The position numbers and the translations under genes are program-made. This document shows positions 11,107 to 28,258 of a stretch of 64,000 nucleotides of DNA, piece after piece; position 1 is the first letter of the stretch; each line of letters begins with the position of its first letter. The notes under the pieces were generated by a model, which was not told the DNA's origin, did no database searches, and saw only the letters and a program-made list of their open reading frames with translations. Origin of the DNA: Ditylenchus dipsaci (Eukaryota; Nematoda; Chromadorea; Rhabditida; Anguinidae); contig SADC01001338.1 of NCBI GenBank assembly GCA_004194705.1, positions 248,001-312,000 on the forward strand. The letters are read 5' to 3'.

Positions 11107-11701
11107 TTTCTACTCAGCTGAACTGGGAGTCTTTTTGGTTCTTTTTCTTTCTCCGGATGACCTCTATAACTTTATAAAATATTTATAGAGTTATAGAGGT
11201 CTTTATAGAGGTCGTCCGGATAAAGGTAAAGAACCGCCTTTTTTGACTAGCGAAATATAAAATTGAAAATGTTTCAGAGCTTTGCTATGGCTGAATCACC
11301 TTGTTTTTACCACCTTCAAATATTCCATTTATCGAATTCAGAAATTTATAGAAAGAATCTATTCCAGATAGCAAATAAAAAGACAAAGAAACATTGCATC
11401 ACTATGTATCAAAAGCTGTAGAAAAATCACTGTTTTGAAGCGATGCCGTATGTAAATCATGTTTTAACCTTGCTTCAAAATAAAAAAAAACAGACTATAT
11501 CCTTTTGCCCGATATCAACTCCCTTTTTCAGCCGCCGATGGCAATGAAATATTTTTGAAACTACGAAACCGTAAAAATGAATGTTTTCTCTTTCACCTCA
11601 CATAATTTTTCTCGTTTATTGAAATTAGAAGAAAATTGATTTTCAACGTCCAGCAATACATAAATAGAGTAAAAACAGCCAAAAATACAATTTTTACGCA
11701 A

Positions 11702-18020
<6,319 letters not shown>

Positions 18021-18762
18021 TTTTGCTGATTGTGGGATCTGAAGAAAAAAACTCTGCAAATATTATTTGAATCAAAAACTTTTCAAAACGGCTCGATAAA
18101 GCAGCTGTCGTAAGAACTGATTCTTAGGCCAACTCTTATTTAATGTGATCTAATTTCTTTGTTGAGACTGAGTTACCGTATTTTCTCTGATGATAGACCC
18201 TTCTGACCCGTATAAATCCTTGTTGCGCATGGAGGTTGAAAAATTATAGCCCCGTCTTTTTTGCGGATCCGGCTGTTAATATAAACTCCCCGCGAGAGGC
18301 GGGTTGAAAAATTTTAGACCTGGTCTATAATTAGAGTAGATACTGTAGTTCGGGTTTCGGAAGAAACCAAAACTTATTTGAGCAACAAATCCAGTGAATA
18401 CACTTTCCGAAAAGAATTGAAAAGGATGATTATAAACGGGCAAAAGGCCAACGAGTTTGATCGTTGAAGGACTCAATTTGCTCAAACACTGCTACAAGCA
18501 ATGATGTAACTTGATGAACGAATGTAGTATTGAGCTGCATGCCCGGCTTGATCTTTGTACGATGTTGGACGTTCTTGTTGAAGCTATTCTCTTAAAATTC
18601 ATTGAAGCCTTTCTCTTAAAATTCAATAATTATACTTTCGTGAAGAAGTTAGTCCGAAATGTTAGGGAAATTAAATTTCTGGTTGTGTATTTTACAGAAA
18701 ATTGAAAAAATTTTTGCTATTGTTTATCTTTTTCATATTTTTAGCCTCTTTCCAAGAATATT
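18021..18762. promoter_or_regulatory. Divergent intergenic region between PSMC2 and TyrRS
   Basis: Only 742 bp separate the two start codons, so regulatory signals for both housekeeping genes probably lie here; no individual motif can be proven. 18176-18345 resembles a degenerate CCGTATTT palindrome (TACCGTATTTTCTC and its partial inverse). A splice acceptor TTTTTAG just before the TyrRS ATG suggests a non-coding leader exon. Confidence 0.45.
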
Positions 18763-21700
18763 ATGGTCGGCAATCAAACATCCCTTCCCGAGCTAAACGA
18801 AGAGGCTTCGAGAAGAAAGGAAATTATCACGCGCAATTTGCAGGTGATATTTACTGAATGGTGTAAAGCTTAATGGGTTTGGACATGTATTATAGGAAGT
18901 GCTGGGCGAAGAAAAACTGGTCAAGCAAATCTCTACGGGTAAAGAAATTCACATCTACTGGGGCACAGCTGTAAGTCATTCTTTTCTACTTTTGAGATAT
19001 GCTAATGACTTATCCCTTTAATTATAGACCACCGGACGGCCTCACGTTGGTTATTTCGTACCGATGCAGAAGATCGCCGATTTTCTTCGGGCTGATATAA
19101 AGGTAACTTTTTGAGGGAGGATGGTGACCGTTGATTTATGACTGTAGTTCATTGGGTCAGTTGTGCATTCTAGTGCATAGTTGGACGGGGTGTCACGGTT
19201 AGCCAATGAAACTGTGAAGTACACCAAATCGAACCAGATTGACTGAAAAATCAAAGTGGATCCACGGTTTGCTGTAACGAGATTATTAACTTAAAAAGTT
19301 AGAGAAGAGCAATCAAAATGATTTCCCGATCATTAAAACAATAAATCAGGCACTTTTTGACAAAAATTGTCTGATAGGCACCTTTGGCGCTCCTGCGGAC
19401 CCCTGGAATATAAGCCGATATTTTTTAAAATCATCCACGAAATTTGCAGGTGTCATTTCTGTTCGCTGATCTGCACGCATTTTTGGACAACCTAAAGAGC
19501 TCGTTTGTTCTACTGGAAAATCGTGTTCTCTTTTACAAAAAAGTTCTGAAAGCGCTGCTTACTGCTCTGGATGTCCCAATTGAAAAGTTGCATTTCGTGG
19601 AAGGCTCTTCTTACCAGTTGACTGAGTGAGTTGGATCTTTACAGCTGAAATTTCTCGACTTACCCGTACTATTGTTTTTAGAGCATACACACAGGATATG
19701 CTAAAGCTGAGTGTGCTGGTCAGTGAAAGGGATGCTTTGAAGGCTGGTGCCGAAGTTGTCAAACAGGTTTGTCATTTTGTTCTCTGGTATCGCGCTTTAA
19801 TGTGAGTAATTTTCAGGTTGAAAACCCTTTGCTAAGTGGTCTGTTCTACCCTCTATTGCAAGCCCTGGATGAACAATATCTCAAAGTGGATGGCCAATTC
19901 GGGGGTTTGGATCAGCGCAAGATCTTCATTCTGGCAGAAACTCAGTTGCCGAAGATGAAGTTGGGCAAGCGCTTTCATTTGATGAACCCAATGGTGCCTG
20001 GACTAACGGGATCTAAGATGAGCAGGTAAAGATTCTGACGGAGATTCACAGATTTTGATATTTTTATTTCCAGCTCCGAAGAAAACACCAAAATCGACTT
20101 ACTGGACTCATCGGAAGTGGTAGGCCGCAAAATCAATTCGGCTGCATGTTCCAAGAAGAGCTCAGGAAAGGAAAATGGAATTCTTTCGTTCTTCAAGTAT
20201 GTAGTATTGCCCATTCTCCAGCATAATGGTGAAGCTGCTGCGGAGTCTAGTCACGGGTTATTAGTGATCGGTAAGAAACCGTTCCACAACTACCAGCAAA
20301 TAGAGGATGCATTTGAAAATGACTTATTGGATGAAACTGCGTTGAAAACTTTCTTAGTGGACTTTCTAAATGGAGTGCTGGGCAAAGTGCAAGAGCAGTG
20401 TGACAATCAAGAAATGCAGGACATCATCAACAGAGCCTATCCAACTATCTCAGAAGCAATAGAAGTAGAACCGAGAGATGTCGCCGATGTCGTCAGTGCA
20501 GTAGCTAGTTCTGATTCTACAAAGTTTGCTGAAGTACTTGGTGGAATGGAGGTCAGTTAAAGATTTTCATGACGGGGAATTTTTTTTTTGGGAATAATGC
20601 AGTAAAGAAATAATTGGGGTGTCGAAGTGAAAACTCTTAACTTCGGCTAGTTGGCTCATTCACCTTTGCGGGTTTCCACCGAAAAATTCTGATTTCGAGA
20701 CTTTTTCTGTTTGAGGTCTCATGCAGGCCGTGTTTTCCCTTATTCCGTACACCTCTGACCCATCTTAGTCTTGATAATACTGTTTGCAGCCATGCATACT
20801 AGAAACCTGTTTTACAAATTTCAGTGCCTCAATAAAAATGTGTTGCAAAAAGCGTTGGCGGGGAAAAAGCAATGCCAAGTACTGTGGAGGTGTTCCATCA
20901 AGGGTCGTGTCACATTGGCGCACTTTGTCTCCCTGTGTCAGCTCAAGCGTTTGCAATTGACCGGCTGCCAATGTACTATTGTGATTTCTGATTTGGGGGC
21001 TTTCCTTGATAATGAGAAGTGTTCTTGGGCTGCGTTAGAGGTATGTTTTTGTTTTAGAACTTATAGTTACGGTAAGCTTGGTTGGTTTAGGGAAGAACAA
21101 AATACTATGTTGCTGTGATCAAATCATTCATGAAGTCTATCAGTCTAGAGAATGTGGCAATCCAGCTTTCCAATGAATACCAATACGAAAGGTAGCTTTT
21201 GGTCGGGTCTGAATCTTACTCCATTAATCTTGCTCTGCAGGAACTTTACGCTGGACATGTACAAGATGATCAGCAAGTTGACGAGGGATGCGTCTGCATT
21301 GGTGGAAGGACTAGCATTGGGGGTAATATATCGCAGGCCTGATGAGACGCGGAAATAGCTTCCAATGAAAATTTAGGTCATTTGTGTCCCGTCTATTTTG
21401 CCTTGGATTTGTGCCATTCGAAAGCAGACGCAGTACTTGTGGGGTCAAATCAGAAAAGCTTTTTCGAAATGTCTGAGAAGGTAGGTACTGGGAGCAATGA
21501 GTTAATTTAATTTAGTGATTTGATTTTAAGGTGTGCGCTGAGCTTGGGATGCCGCTACCTACAGCTTTGATGATGCCTGTGATAGTTGGAATGAACGGTC
21601 AGAGGATGAGTGCATCAGGTACTTGTATTCTTTATATCTTACTAGGGTTTTTAAGTCAGGTAGAATATAGGTAAGGAAAGAACCCAAAAATTTCTACACG

Positions 21701-22217
21701 GCTTTGTTTATACGAATATTTTGCAGATCCAGATCACCATTTGGAGCCTTTTGATACTGCAAAACAAGGTCAAACAAAGATTTATTGTTGAGTCTTTATT
21801 TACAAGACTCAGATTATTGCTTTTAGTGCGTCAGAAGATAGGCAAGTCATTCTGTGAACCGGGCAATCTGCAGGACAATGTGGCGCTAAGGCTGACTAAA
21901 ACATTTGTGTTCGGGGCGTTATTGAAACCGGGAGAAGGTATTATTATTTTGCCGTCTCTTCTTTCATTTCTAAAAACATGTGTTCAGAATTGCTAATTGA
22001 GAGGAACGAAAAGAATGGAGGAAATGTGGTGGTGAAGGATCACAGCGAACTAGAATCCCTTTTCAAAGCTGAAAAAGTACATCCAGCAGATTTGAAAGAG
22101 ATGCTATCGTCCAAGATCAACCAAGTATTCGAGACTGTGCGTAATTCTCTAGCCGATGAGTCCAAGAAGTTGTTGCAAGCTGCATTTCCTGTCAACAAGG
22201 GGGCCAAGAAGAAGTGA
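18763..22217 (+). CDS. Double-length tyrosyl-tRNA synthetase (two fused TyrRS halves)
   Basis: Charges tRNA-Tyr with tyrosine in the cytosol. Fifteen exons: 18763-18843, 18896-18970, 19028-19102, 19450-19625, 19682-19766, 19817-20025, 20074-20551, 20825-21040, 21091-21191, 21241-21322, 21377-21480, 21531-21618, 21727-21768, 21827-21937, 21988-22217; about 717 residues. Half one (to about 393) has the catalytic motifs PHVGYF (58-63), [42 protein letters not shown] and LTGSKMSSSEEN. Half two repeats the same order in decayed form: [26 protein letters not shown], then NGQRMSAS, so HVGY and KMSSS are lost, but it keeps KSFCEPGN and [11 protein letters not shown] of the anticodon-binding region, which half one has lost. 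No C-terminal EMAPII-like domain as in animal TyrRS. One G appears lost at 21319-21323. AATAAA follows the stop. Confidence 0.95.
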
Positions 22218-22367
22218 AAGACATGAATAAAATTACAATTGTTGTGTGATTTGTTGTCATTATCGTTTGCACAGGTATTGTTGGTAAAAGGAATTGGAAT
22301 AAAAATGTTTCCGTTGTATCCTGTTAACTTTCCTTAGTTTGACCTGGAAGCTTTTTCTGGTTGTGAG

Positions 22368-23139
22368 CAGTGATGTAAATCTCGGAACATCCGCACCGGC
22401 TCATGGTCCAAAAATTTTTCTGCGTCGGCACCAGCACCAGCTTCCAAAATTTCTGCACTGGTACCCAGACCGGCACCGACCCCTGGAATTTTCCGCAACG
22501 CACCTGCACCAGCCAGTGCCGATGCGGGTGGGTGCCGCACCGGTGCCGGTTCGCCTCATTTTTTATTTGGGGCTTTCCTTGATAATTAGAAGTGTTCTTG
22601 GGCTGCGTTAGAGGTATGTTTTGTGTATCTTCTCTCTTTTGTTCCTTTTTTCAGCTCTCGGTTTAAGCCAGCGTCTTCAGGATTAGGTACGGCTCTTCAC
22701 TGCCGCCGTGCCAAAACTTTATCCGCTTGAAGGCTTGTTTACTGACTACTGCCGAGAAGGCTTTGATATACTCAAATTTGAAGGCATAAACTGCCAGCAA
22801 GAGATCAAAAAAGCGAAGAGATTACTTAGCGGTTGTTAAAATGGCAAAATGATTTAAAAAAAAATTGTCGCCTTCACTCGGTTAATGAATAATCACATAC
22901 AGTCAAACCCCAGTTTAGTGCGACCCCTGGGGACCGAAAAAAGTCGCACTAAAAAGGAGTCGCACTAAATCGGGGTTCGCACTAAATCAGGTTTGACTGT
23001 ATAAATTAAATTTTGGCGGTGCCGGTGCAGACCGAAAAATGCCTGCACCGGCACCCGCACCGACCTCCGCGAATTCCCGACACCTGCACCGGCCGGTGCC
23101 GGTGCGGGTCGGTGCCGCACCGGTGCCCTTACATCACTG
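22368..23139. mobile_element. GC-rich TIR element carrying a captured TyrRS exon fragment
   Basis: Ends AGCAGTGATGTAA and TTACATCACTGCT are inverted; adjacent arms (22380-22555 and 23015-23128) are inverted GCACCGGTGCCGG-rich blocks. No matching target duplication was found. Inside, 22565-22625 copies TyrRS 20991-21052 across the exon end and the GTATGTTTT donor, with one substitution creating a stop. 22690-22840 is a second coding-like piece containing LFTAAVPKLYPLEG and EGFDILKFEGINC, not recognised. A pogo-like palindrome (22900-22999) is nested. This resembles a Pack-type element that captures host gene pieces. Confidence 0.75.
22900..22999. repeat. pogo/Tigger-like palindromic MITE, 100 bp
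   Basis: Ends CAGTCAAACCCCAGTTTAG and CTAAATCAGGTTTGACTG, TA-flanked, interior GTCGCACTAAA. It is nested in the exon-capturing TIR element. Confidence 0.85.
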
Positions 23140-25292
23140 CTTAGAAATTTAGCTCTGGCTCTAAGATAACTCCGCCTCTGGCCCTGGTTCAAAAACTAGC
23201 TCGTAGCTAAAGTGGTATCCGACACTAATTTAGCACGAAGCTGATAGAAACTGACTTGGATGCGCCCTATTTAGCGCCAGCATCTTTTTCCTAGCTTCTA
23301 TAGACATTTGTATTGTAATTATTAAGGTGCTGCTAAAATTATAAACGGAATTTTTTTATTTCCGAATTATTAACTACAAAAAGGAAACATTTCTTTGTTA
23401 TTGCAAGCTAAAAAATGGTGTTGTTGTGTCTTGTTTCATTTGGTCTGGAGGGCAAAAGTTTCTCTGCAAAGCTCTCAAATTGTTTAATAATCCGGTAGTG
23501 CTGCCCTCCCCATTCCCCTAACAACCATTACAACTACTACTCCACTTAATTAACTAAACAAAGATAAAAAAAAGGGAAATTGCAAGCTCCCAACACTCTG
23601 ATTTCAACCTGAAAAAGTATTTCCACTCACTTTTTACCATAATAAGCGTCCAATTACAATATTTCGGACAGATAAAAATGTTTAGCTCACCCAACATTTT
23701 TTGCTGAAATTGCCTGATTTTCTTGAAAATATTCACATTTTAATTATTTTGACTATGATCTACTAAAGTAACTACAATTCAGTTTCATGAATTCAGTTTG
23801 ACATCATTTTAAAGGAGGGGAAAGCTACTTAGGTTTGAAAATTCGGCCTCGGTGGCGCAGTGGGTGATCATTTGCGTTTTCGGCCCAAAAATCGTGCGCA
23901 GGTTCAATCCCACGTGGTGATTTGTTTGACCAATGTCTAGGACTAATTTGACCTTTTTAGCTCCAGACTGGGAATCAGCCACCCCAATTGCCCTTAGACA
24001 TTGGCCTATTCCAGTCAGATGGACTTTGTCGCTCAGAAACTTAGCTTAGGGTGGTTTAAAGTGAAATAACGTGCAATTCTGATCCGCTCAATCGATTTTT
24101 CTCGCGAAAATTTAACCGCTTCTCAGTTAACCCCCAAAAAAACATTTTTGCCCGAAAAAACATACTTTATGTGTTAGAAAAATAAAAGAGGATGCAGAAT
24201 TGGTTGTTACACTTTTCGACCCTGAAATGGCGCTTTTTCTGCCGGAAATGGCACTTTTCCTGCCGGTTTTGCTCTTTTCCTGCCGGGTTCTGCTCTTTGC
24301 CTGCCGGGTTTTGATCTTTCGGCAGAAAAAGCGCCATTTCAGGGTCGAAAAGTATTTCAACCTGCAGAATTACAACTAAAAAAATTTGCACCAAAAAAAA
24401 GCCAATTTGCCCCAAACAAAAGTCTTTTTGAACCAAAAATATTTGACCCAAAAAAGTTTTTTTTGCTCTAAAAAAAGCTTTGTCCATTCTCCGCAATACT
24501 AATTTTAATTTTTTGCACAAAATTGATGTAAAAAATCCTGGAAATAATCCTGCAGTTCTTGATTGAATTTTTTATTTGTGATATGATAGTAGTAGTCAAA
24601 ACAGGCGTCTCTATCACCATTATTTCCTATTGTGCACCAGTTTCCTGTTTTGCGGCAGCGGGGGTGGGGGTTGAAAGGGTTTAATATGATTGAAAGGAGG
24701 AGCTACAATCAATACACTCAATGAAAATAATAATAATAGTACTGCAGGGTGTAAATAACAATAAATACGTGTGTCAATAACTTATCACTACATAATCCTT
24801 CTTGCTCATATTGGTCTCTTTCCTGATATATTAGGATTTGACTGAAAATTTAGAATAGCAATAGATTTGCTGGGGATTTTTCTTGATGGCACGACAAGCA
24901 CACAGATTAGGAGGATTATTTCTCATATTTTCTAAACTTTTTGAACTGCACCTTCTAGAGTTTAAGACTAATATGTCCAATAAGAAAAATGTCCAAGGTT
25001 CGATCCCCGCTGGTGCTTGCACATTTTTTTACTATTTTTGCACCTTTTTTCTAGTTGATAAATAATCTGTTATTTGTTTGTTTTATTGATGTTATCAGCT
25101 AAAATAATGATTTCATTTGACTATTATGTAGTTATTATGGCAGTTATACCAATTTTTTATGCATATTCAGTGAGGGCGTAAAGTTTTTAGATGTGTATTT
25201 GCAAAATAATCCTTTGACCTTGTTCTATGAGATTTATAAATTTTGTGAAATATCATGAAAAATAGGCGAAGAATACTTCTAGTATTTCTTTA
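23140..25292. other. No gene seen; one SINE and a short palindrome
   Basis: 23837-23960 is a plus-strand tRNA-derived SINE (A-box GGTGGCGCAGTGGG, B-box GGTTCAATCCC, then TTTGACCAATGTCTAGGA). 24215-24350 is a palindrome with arms TTTTCGACCCTGAAATGGCG and inverse, with a central TTTCCTGCCGGG word repeated. The rest is AT-rich with no supported exon. The GGTTCGATCCCCGCTGG near 24995 is an isolated B-box-like motif without a tRNA fold. Confidence 0.5.
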
Positions 25293-25380
25293 CAGTCGAG
25301 CCTGGATAAACGGACACCCCTCGGGACCGACGATAGGTGTCCGTTTATCGGGGGTGTCTGTTTATCAGGGGTACGTATTC
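25293..25380. repeat. pogo-like element end
   Basis: CAGTCGAGCCTGGATAAACG at 25293 is followed by an internal GGTGTCCGTTTATC hairpin, but no opposite terminus is recognisable, so this is a truncated copy. Confidence 0.5.
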
Positions 25381-25652
25381 CCATAAATGTCATTTACTTG
25401 ACCAAATCGGGTAACTATAGGGTGGGGGTTGAGATTAATGGTAGGAAAGACCGAAACGCCTGATTTTTCTGCTCTTCGATTGAAGCATTTCAAAAAAAAA
25501 AACAAGGGGACCAAGGCAAAAAAGCGTCCTATTGTCGTAAAGAGCCGCTTTTTTTTATAAAATTAAGAAAAAACATTTCAGGACATCCTCATTTTTTCTT
25601 CTTCATTTGAACACCAGTGATAGCCCTGACCTGAGTTTCAGATAATTTGGTC

Positions 25653-26038
25653 GACAATGAGATGTCGACGTTTCCGACCTCCCTATTTTAAATACGCTAT
25701 TTTCTTCTTTTGTGGAATAGAATTGGTGTTCAGTGCCTTATTGATGGCTATAAGTAGGTTGAAATTTGGGATTTTTAAAAAAAGTCTGTTTCACAAAAAA
25801 ATATTTAGATCAAAAATTTTGGGACTTGGCAGACAAGGTGTGTGTTTTGTAAAAATTTGACGAGTATTTTTTGGACTATGGATTTTGTTGCAGATATTTC
25901 CAACCGCGTATCTGATGTTTGATGATACTGTATTGAAGGGTGAGCCAGAAGATTTCATGTGGGGCGAGCCACAATTGCTGCAACTCAATGAGTTAATTTT
26001 TGGTTTGGGACATTTGAAAAATTTACATGAAAATAAGT
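25653..26038 (+). CDS. Possible upstream exons of the membrane protein gene
   Basis: Two coding-like blocks precede the better-supported membrane exons. About 25665-25760 encodes a hydrophobic stretch (YAIFFFCGIELVFSALLMAI). After a TTGCAG acceptor near 25893, a block encodes IFPTAYLMFDDTVLKGEPED and LLQLNELIFGLGHL, with a stop at 26036-26038. Same strand and hydrophobic character as 26683-28258, but phases could not be joined, so the link is inference. Confidence 0.35.
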
Positions 26039-26129
26039 AGTATTTTTGTGATGAATTGGTAAATTGGAATATTTTTTAGATAATTAACTGTGAGTATATT
26101 ATAAAGTCTCAATTTAGCTAAAAAAGAGT

Positions 26130-26570
26130 GAACTTTTTTTTGTAACAGATTCACTTTTTTCTGTCACAGATTTCCTCATTTTTGTCACAGATTTCAGTTT
26201 TTCCTGTTTCTTTCGATTTTTTGATCTTTTTAAAAAATTATTACACTTTCAGATAGCCTTGCAATTCTAGTTTCTGGCGAGGTATCATTTTTGCATCATC
26301 CTTGTAAAATATAACACAAATAGGTGAAACTATGAAGGAAGTCAGAAAAATAATTTGGCTCATAATTTTACCTTTTTGTGCTACATTTTGCAGAGATGGT
26401 GCAGCAAATAATATCTCGTCAGAAACTAGAATCGCAGGGCTATCTCATGGTGTTAAAACTTTGAAAAAAAAGTTAGAAAATTTAATAAAAAGAGCCGATA
26501 GGAAAGGAAAGCTCAAATCTGTGACAGAAAAAAGTGAATCTGTGACAAAAAAAGTATTGTCCCTAAAAAT
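26130..26570. repeat. Palindrome of TTTGTCACAGATTCAC words
   Basis: 26135-26200 repeats CACAGATTCAC and CTGTCACAGATTTCC, and 26515-26560 carries the inverse (GTGAATCTGTGAC). The same words make up the inner arms of the large foldback at 45956-47907, so this is a smaller relative. Confidence 0.7.
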
Positions 26571-26682
26571 AGCAATTTTTATTTATTTTTTTAAGTTCAA
26601 ATGTTTGTTGTCTTGAGCGAAATTTGAAATCTGTTCAATTATGTTCAATTTAGTCACCACTTTCAATGTCTTCTAATTTTAG

Positions 26683-28258
26683 TACCAGGAGAAACTCAAA
26701 TACATGTGGTTTTCCTCCACCCTTGTGGTTCTGTTCAGTATGCTCTGTATAGTCCCTCAATTCTGTACCACAGAGGAAAACGATGGAGAAGAGGTCAAAA
26801 TGACTAAAATTCTATATGGAACAACTATTTCACACTGTAGCTGTTTTAGGTGACAATCTGCATGAAAAAACCCTGATTGGCTACATACTAGCACCTATTC
26901 TAATTCTACTAGTGCTTGTGATGTCTAGTATTCTAGTCTGGCAATTGGTCACCTGTGATTCTGATTCTCAGCTATTTTCTACTCTTTTCAGGTAATTCTT
27001 TATCCTGAATACAGCCAATTTTGCGATTTTTGTACAGTCAACCCCGCTATAGTGACACCCCACTCAAGTTCGCTCCCGCCTAGGGTCCAACACTTTTTTA
27101 TCTCTATTTTTGTAGATTGTTTTCAGAAATGGGTTGTCGAGTCGTATCCATTAATTTTTATTTTAAGTGGGCTCGACCTACGAAACGCTCAACAAAATGT
27201 TGGCGCTACTCGGTTTTACCCCTCCAATAATTTTAGGCTTAGGAATTAGGCTTAGTCCTTAGGCTTAGGCTTTGGCCTTAGGCTTAGGCTCAGGGCCAAA
27301 CCATTACTAATACCAGCTTTTTTTTATTAAAAAGTATGGTTTTAGGTACCCCTAAAAAATTATTGGGAGGGGTAAAACCGAGTAGCTTTTTTGGGAGGGG
27401 TATAAACGAGTAGCGTCAAAATTTTTAACCCAATTTTTTAAAATTTTCACACAGATGTACAATTTATTTGTCTATATTGTCCAAAACATTAACAAAATAA
27501 TGATTTTATTCGACTGTATCTATAATTGACATACAATTGTGAAGTTTATTTTATGGGTTTGCAGACAGTGCCAAAAAGAAGAAACTTTCTTGACAGAACT
27601 AGAGCATAGACTCAACTGCATACTGGACGATGACAAAGAGGTAATTTGGATAAATAATTTTTGAAAAAAAACGATTATTAATCTGAAAAAAATGTATACT
27701 TCAGAATTTTGAAAAAGAAACCACTAAAAAATTTAATTTCATTGACGATTTTATTGAGAAAAAAGACGACTTGATATTATTCTCATAGGTAAATTAAAAA
27801 AAATTGACTATGATAAGTTTAGGTGGATGGAAATTGGGTGAGTTGATTTATTTAAATTTTGAAATTTGCCCCACTTTCGATGATTTACTACTAAAATGAT
27901 TTTTTTTAATAATATCTTTTGCAGAAAAAATTGAAATTGTATCAATTTTTATCATAGAATTTCTAGAATTCCATTATCGAAATTTTTGTGCCTTAGTTTT
28001 TACTCAAAAATATCTTCTAATCATGGATTTTGTCGCTTCTCAGACTTTTATTTAAATTGAGATTCTAAAAATATTTTGCCAATTTTTTCCCAATCTTTCA
28101 AAACGTTTCGCGGTATGCTATTATAATGCTATAATAATTTTAGCGTATTTGCAGGAATGTGATAACACTATAGACCGCTCCATACTCAGCAGGAAATGGC
28201 TGAATCCTTTGTTTTTCGGCTTTTGTTTGTGCCACGCTTTTATGCTTCTCGGCTTTTC
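26683..28258 (+). CDS. Multi-pass membrane protein, internal exons (partial, unidentified)
   Basis: Four plus-strand exons with splice signals: 26683-26793 (YQEKLKYMWFSS, hydrophobic TLVVLFSMLCIVPQFC), 26850-26992 (GDNLHEKTLIGY, hydrophobic ILAPILILLVLVMSSILVW), 27565-27641 (RQCQKEETFLTELEHRLNC, acidic ILDDDKE), and 28156-28258 (ECDNTIDRSILSRKW, hydrophobic NPLFFGFCLCHAFMLLGF). Three membrane segments are clear. The last exon ends AAAG|GCAAGT, a GC donor. One base seems lost at the first junction. I do not recognise the family. A pogo-like MITE and a GGCGCTA MITE sit in the third intron. Confidence 0.6.
27035..27516. repeat. pogo-like MITE interrupted by a GGCGCTA-family palindrome
   Basis: Left end CAGTCAACCCCGCTATAG and right end ATGATTTTATTCGACTG are TA-flanked. 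27203-27414 inside is a palindrome (GGCGCTACTCGGTTTTACCC with its inverse GGGTATAAACGAGTAGCG) whose core is TTAGGCTTAGG-rich (27230-27300). Confidence 0.65.

Noticed and set aside
24985..25025. B-box-like GGTTCGATCCCCGC
   Set aside because: No matching A-box or acceptor stem at tRNA spacing; probably a SINE relic.
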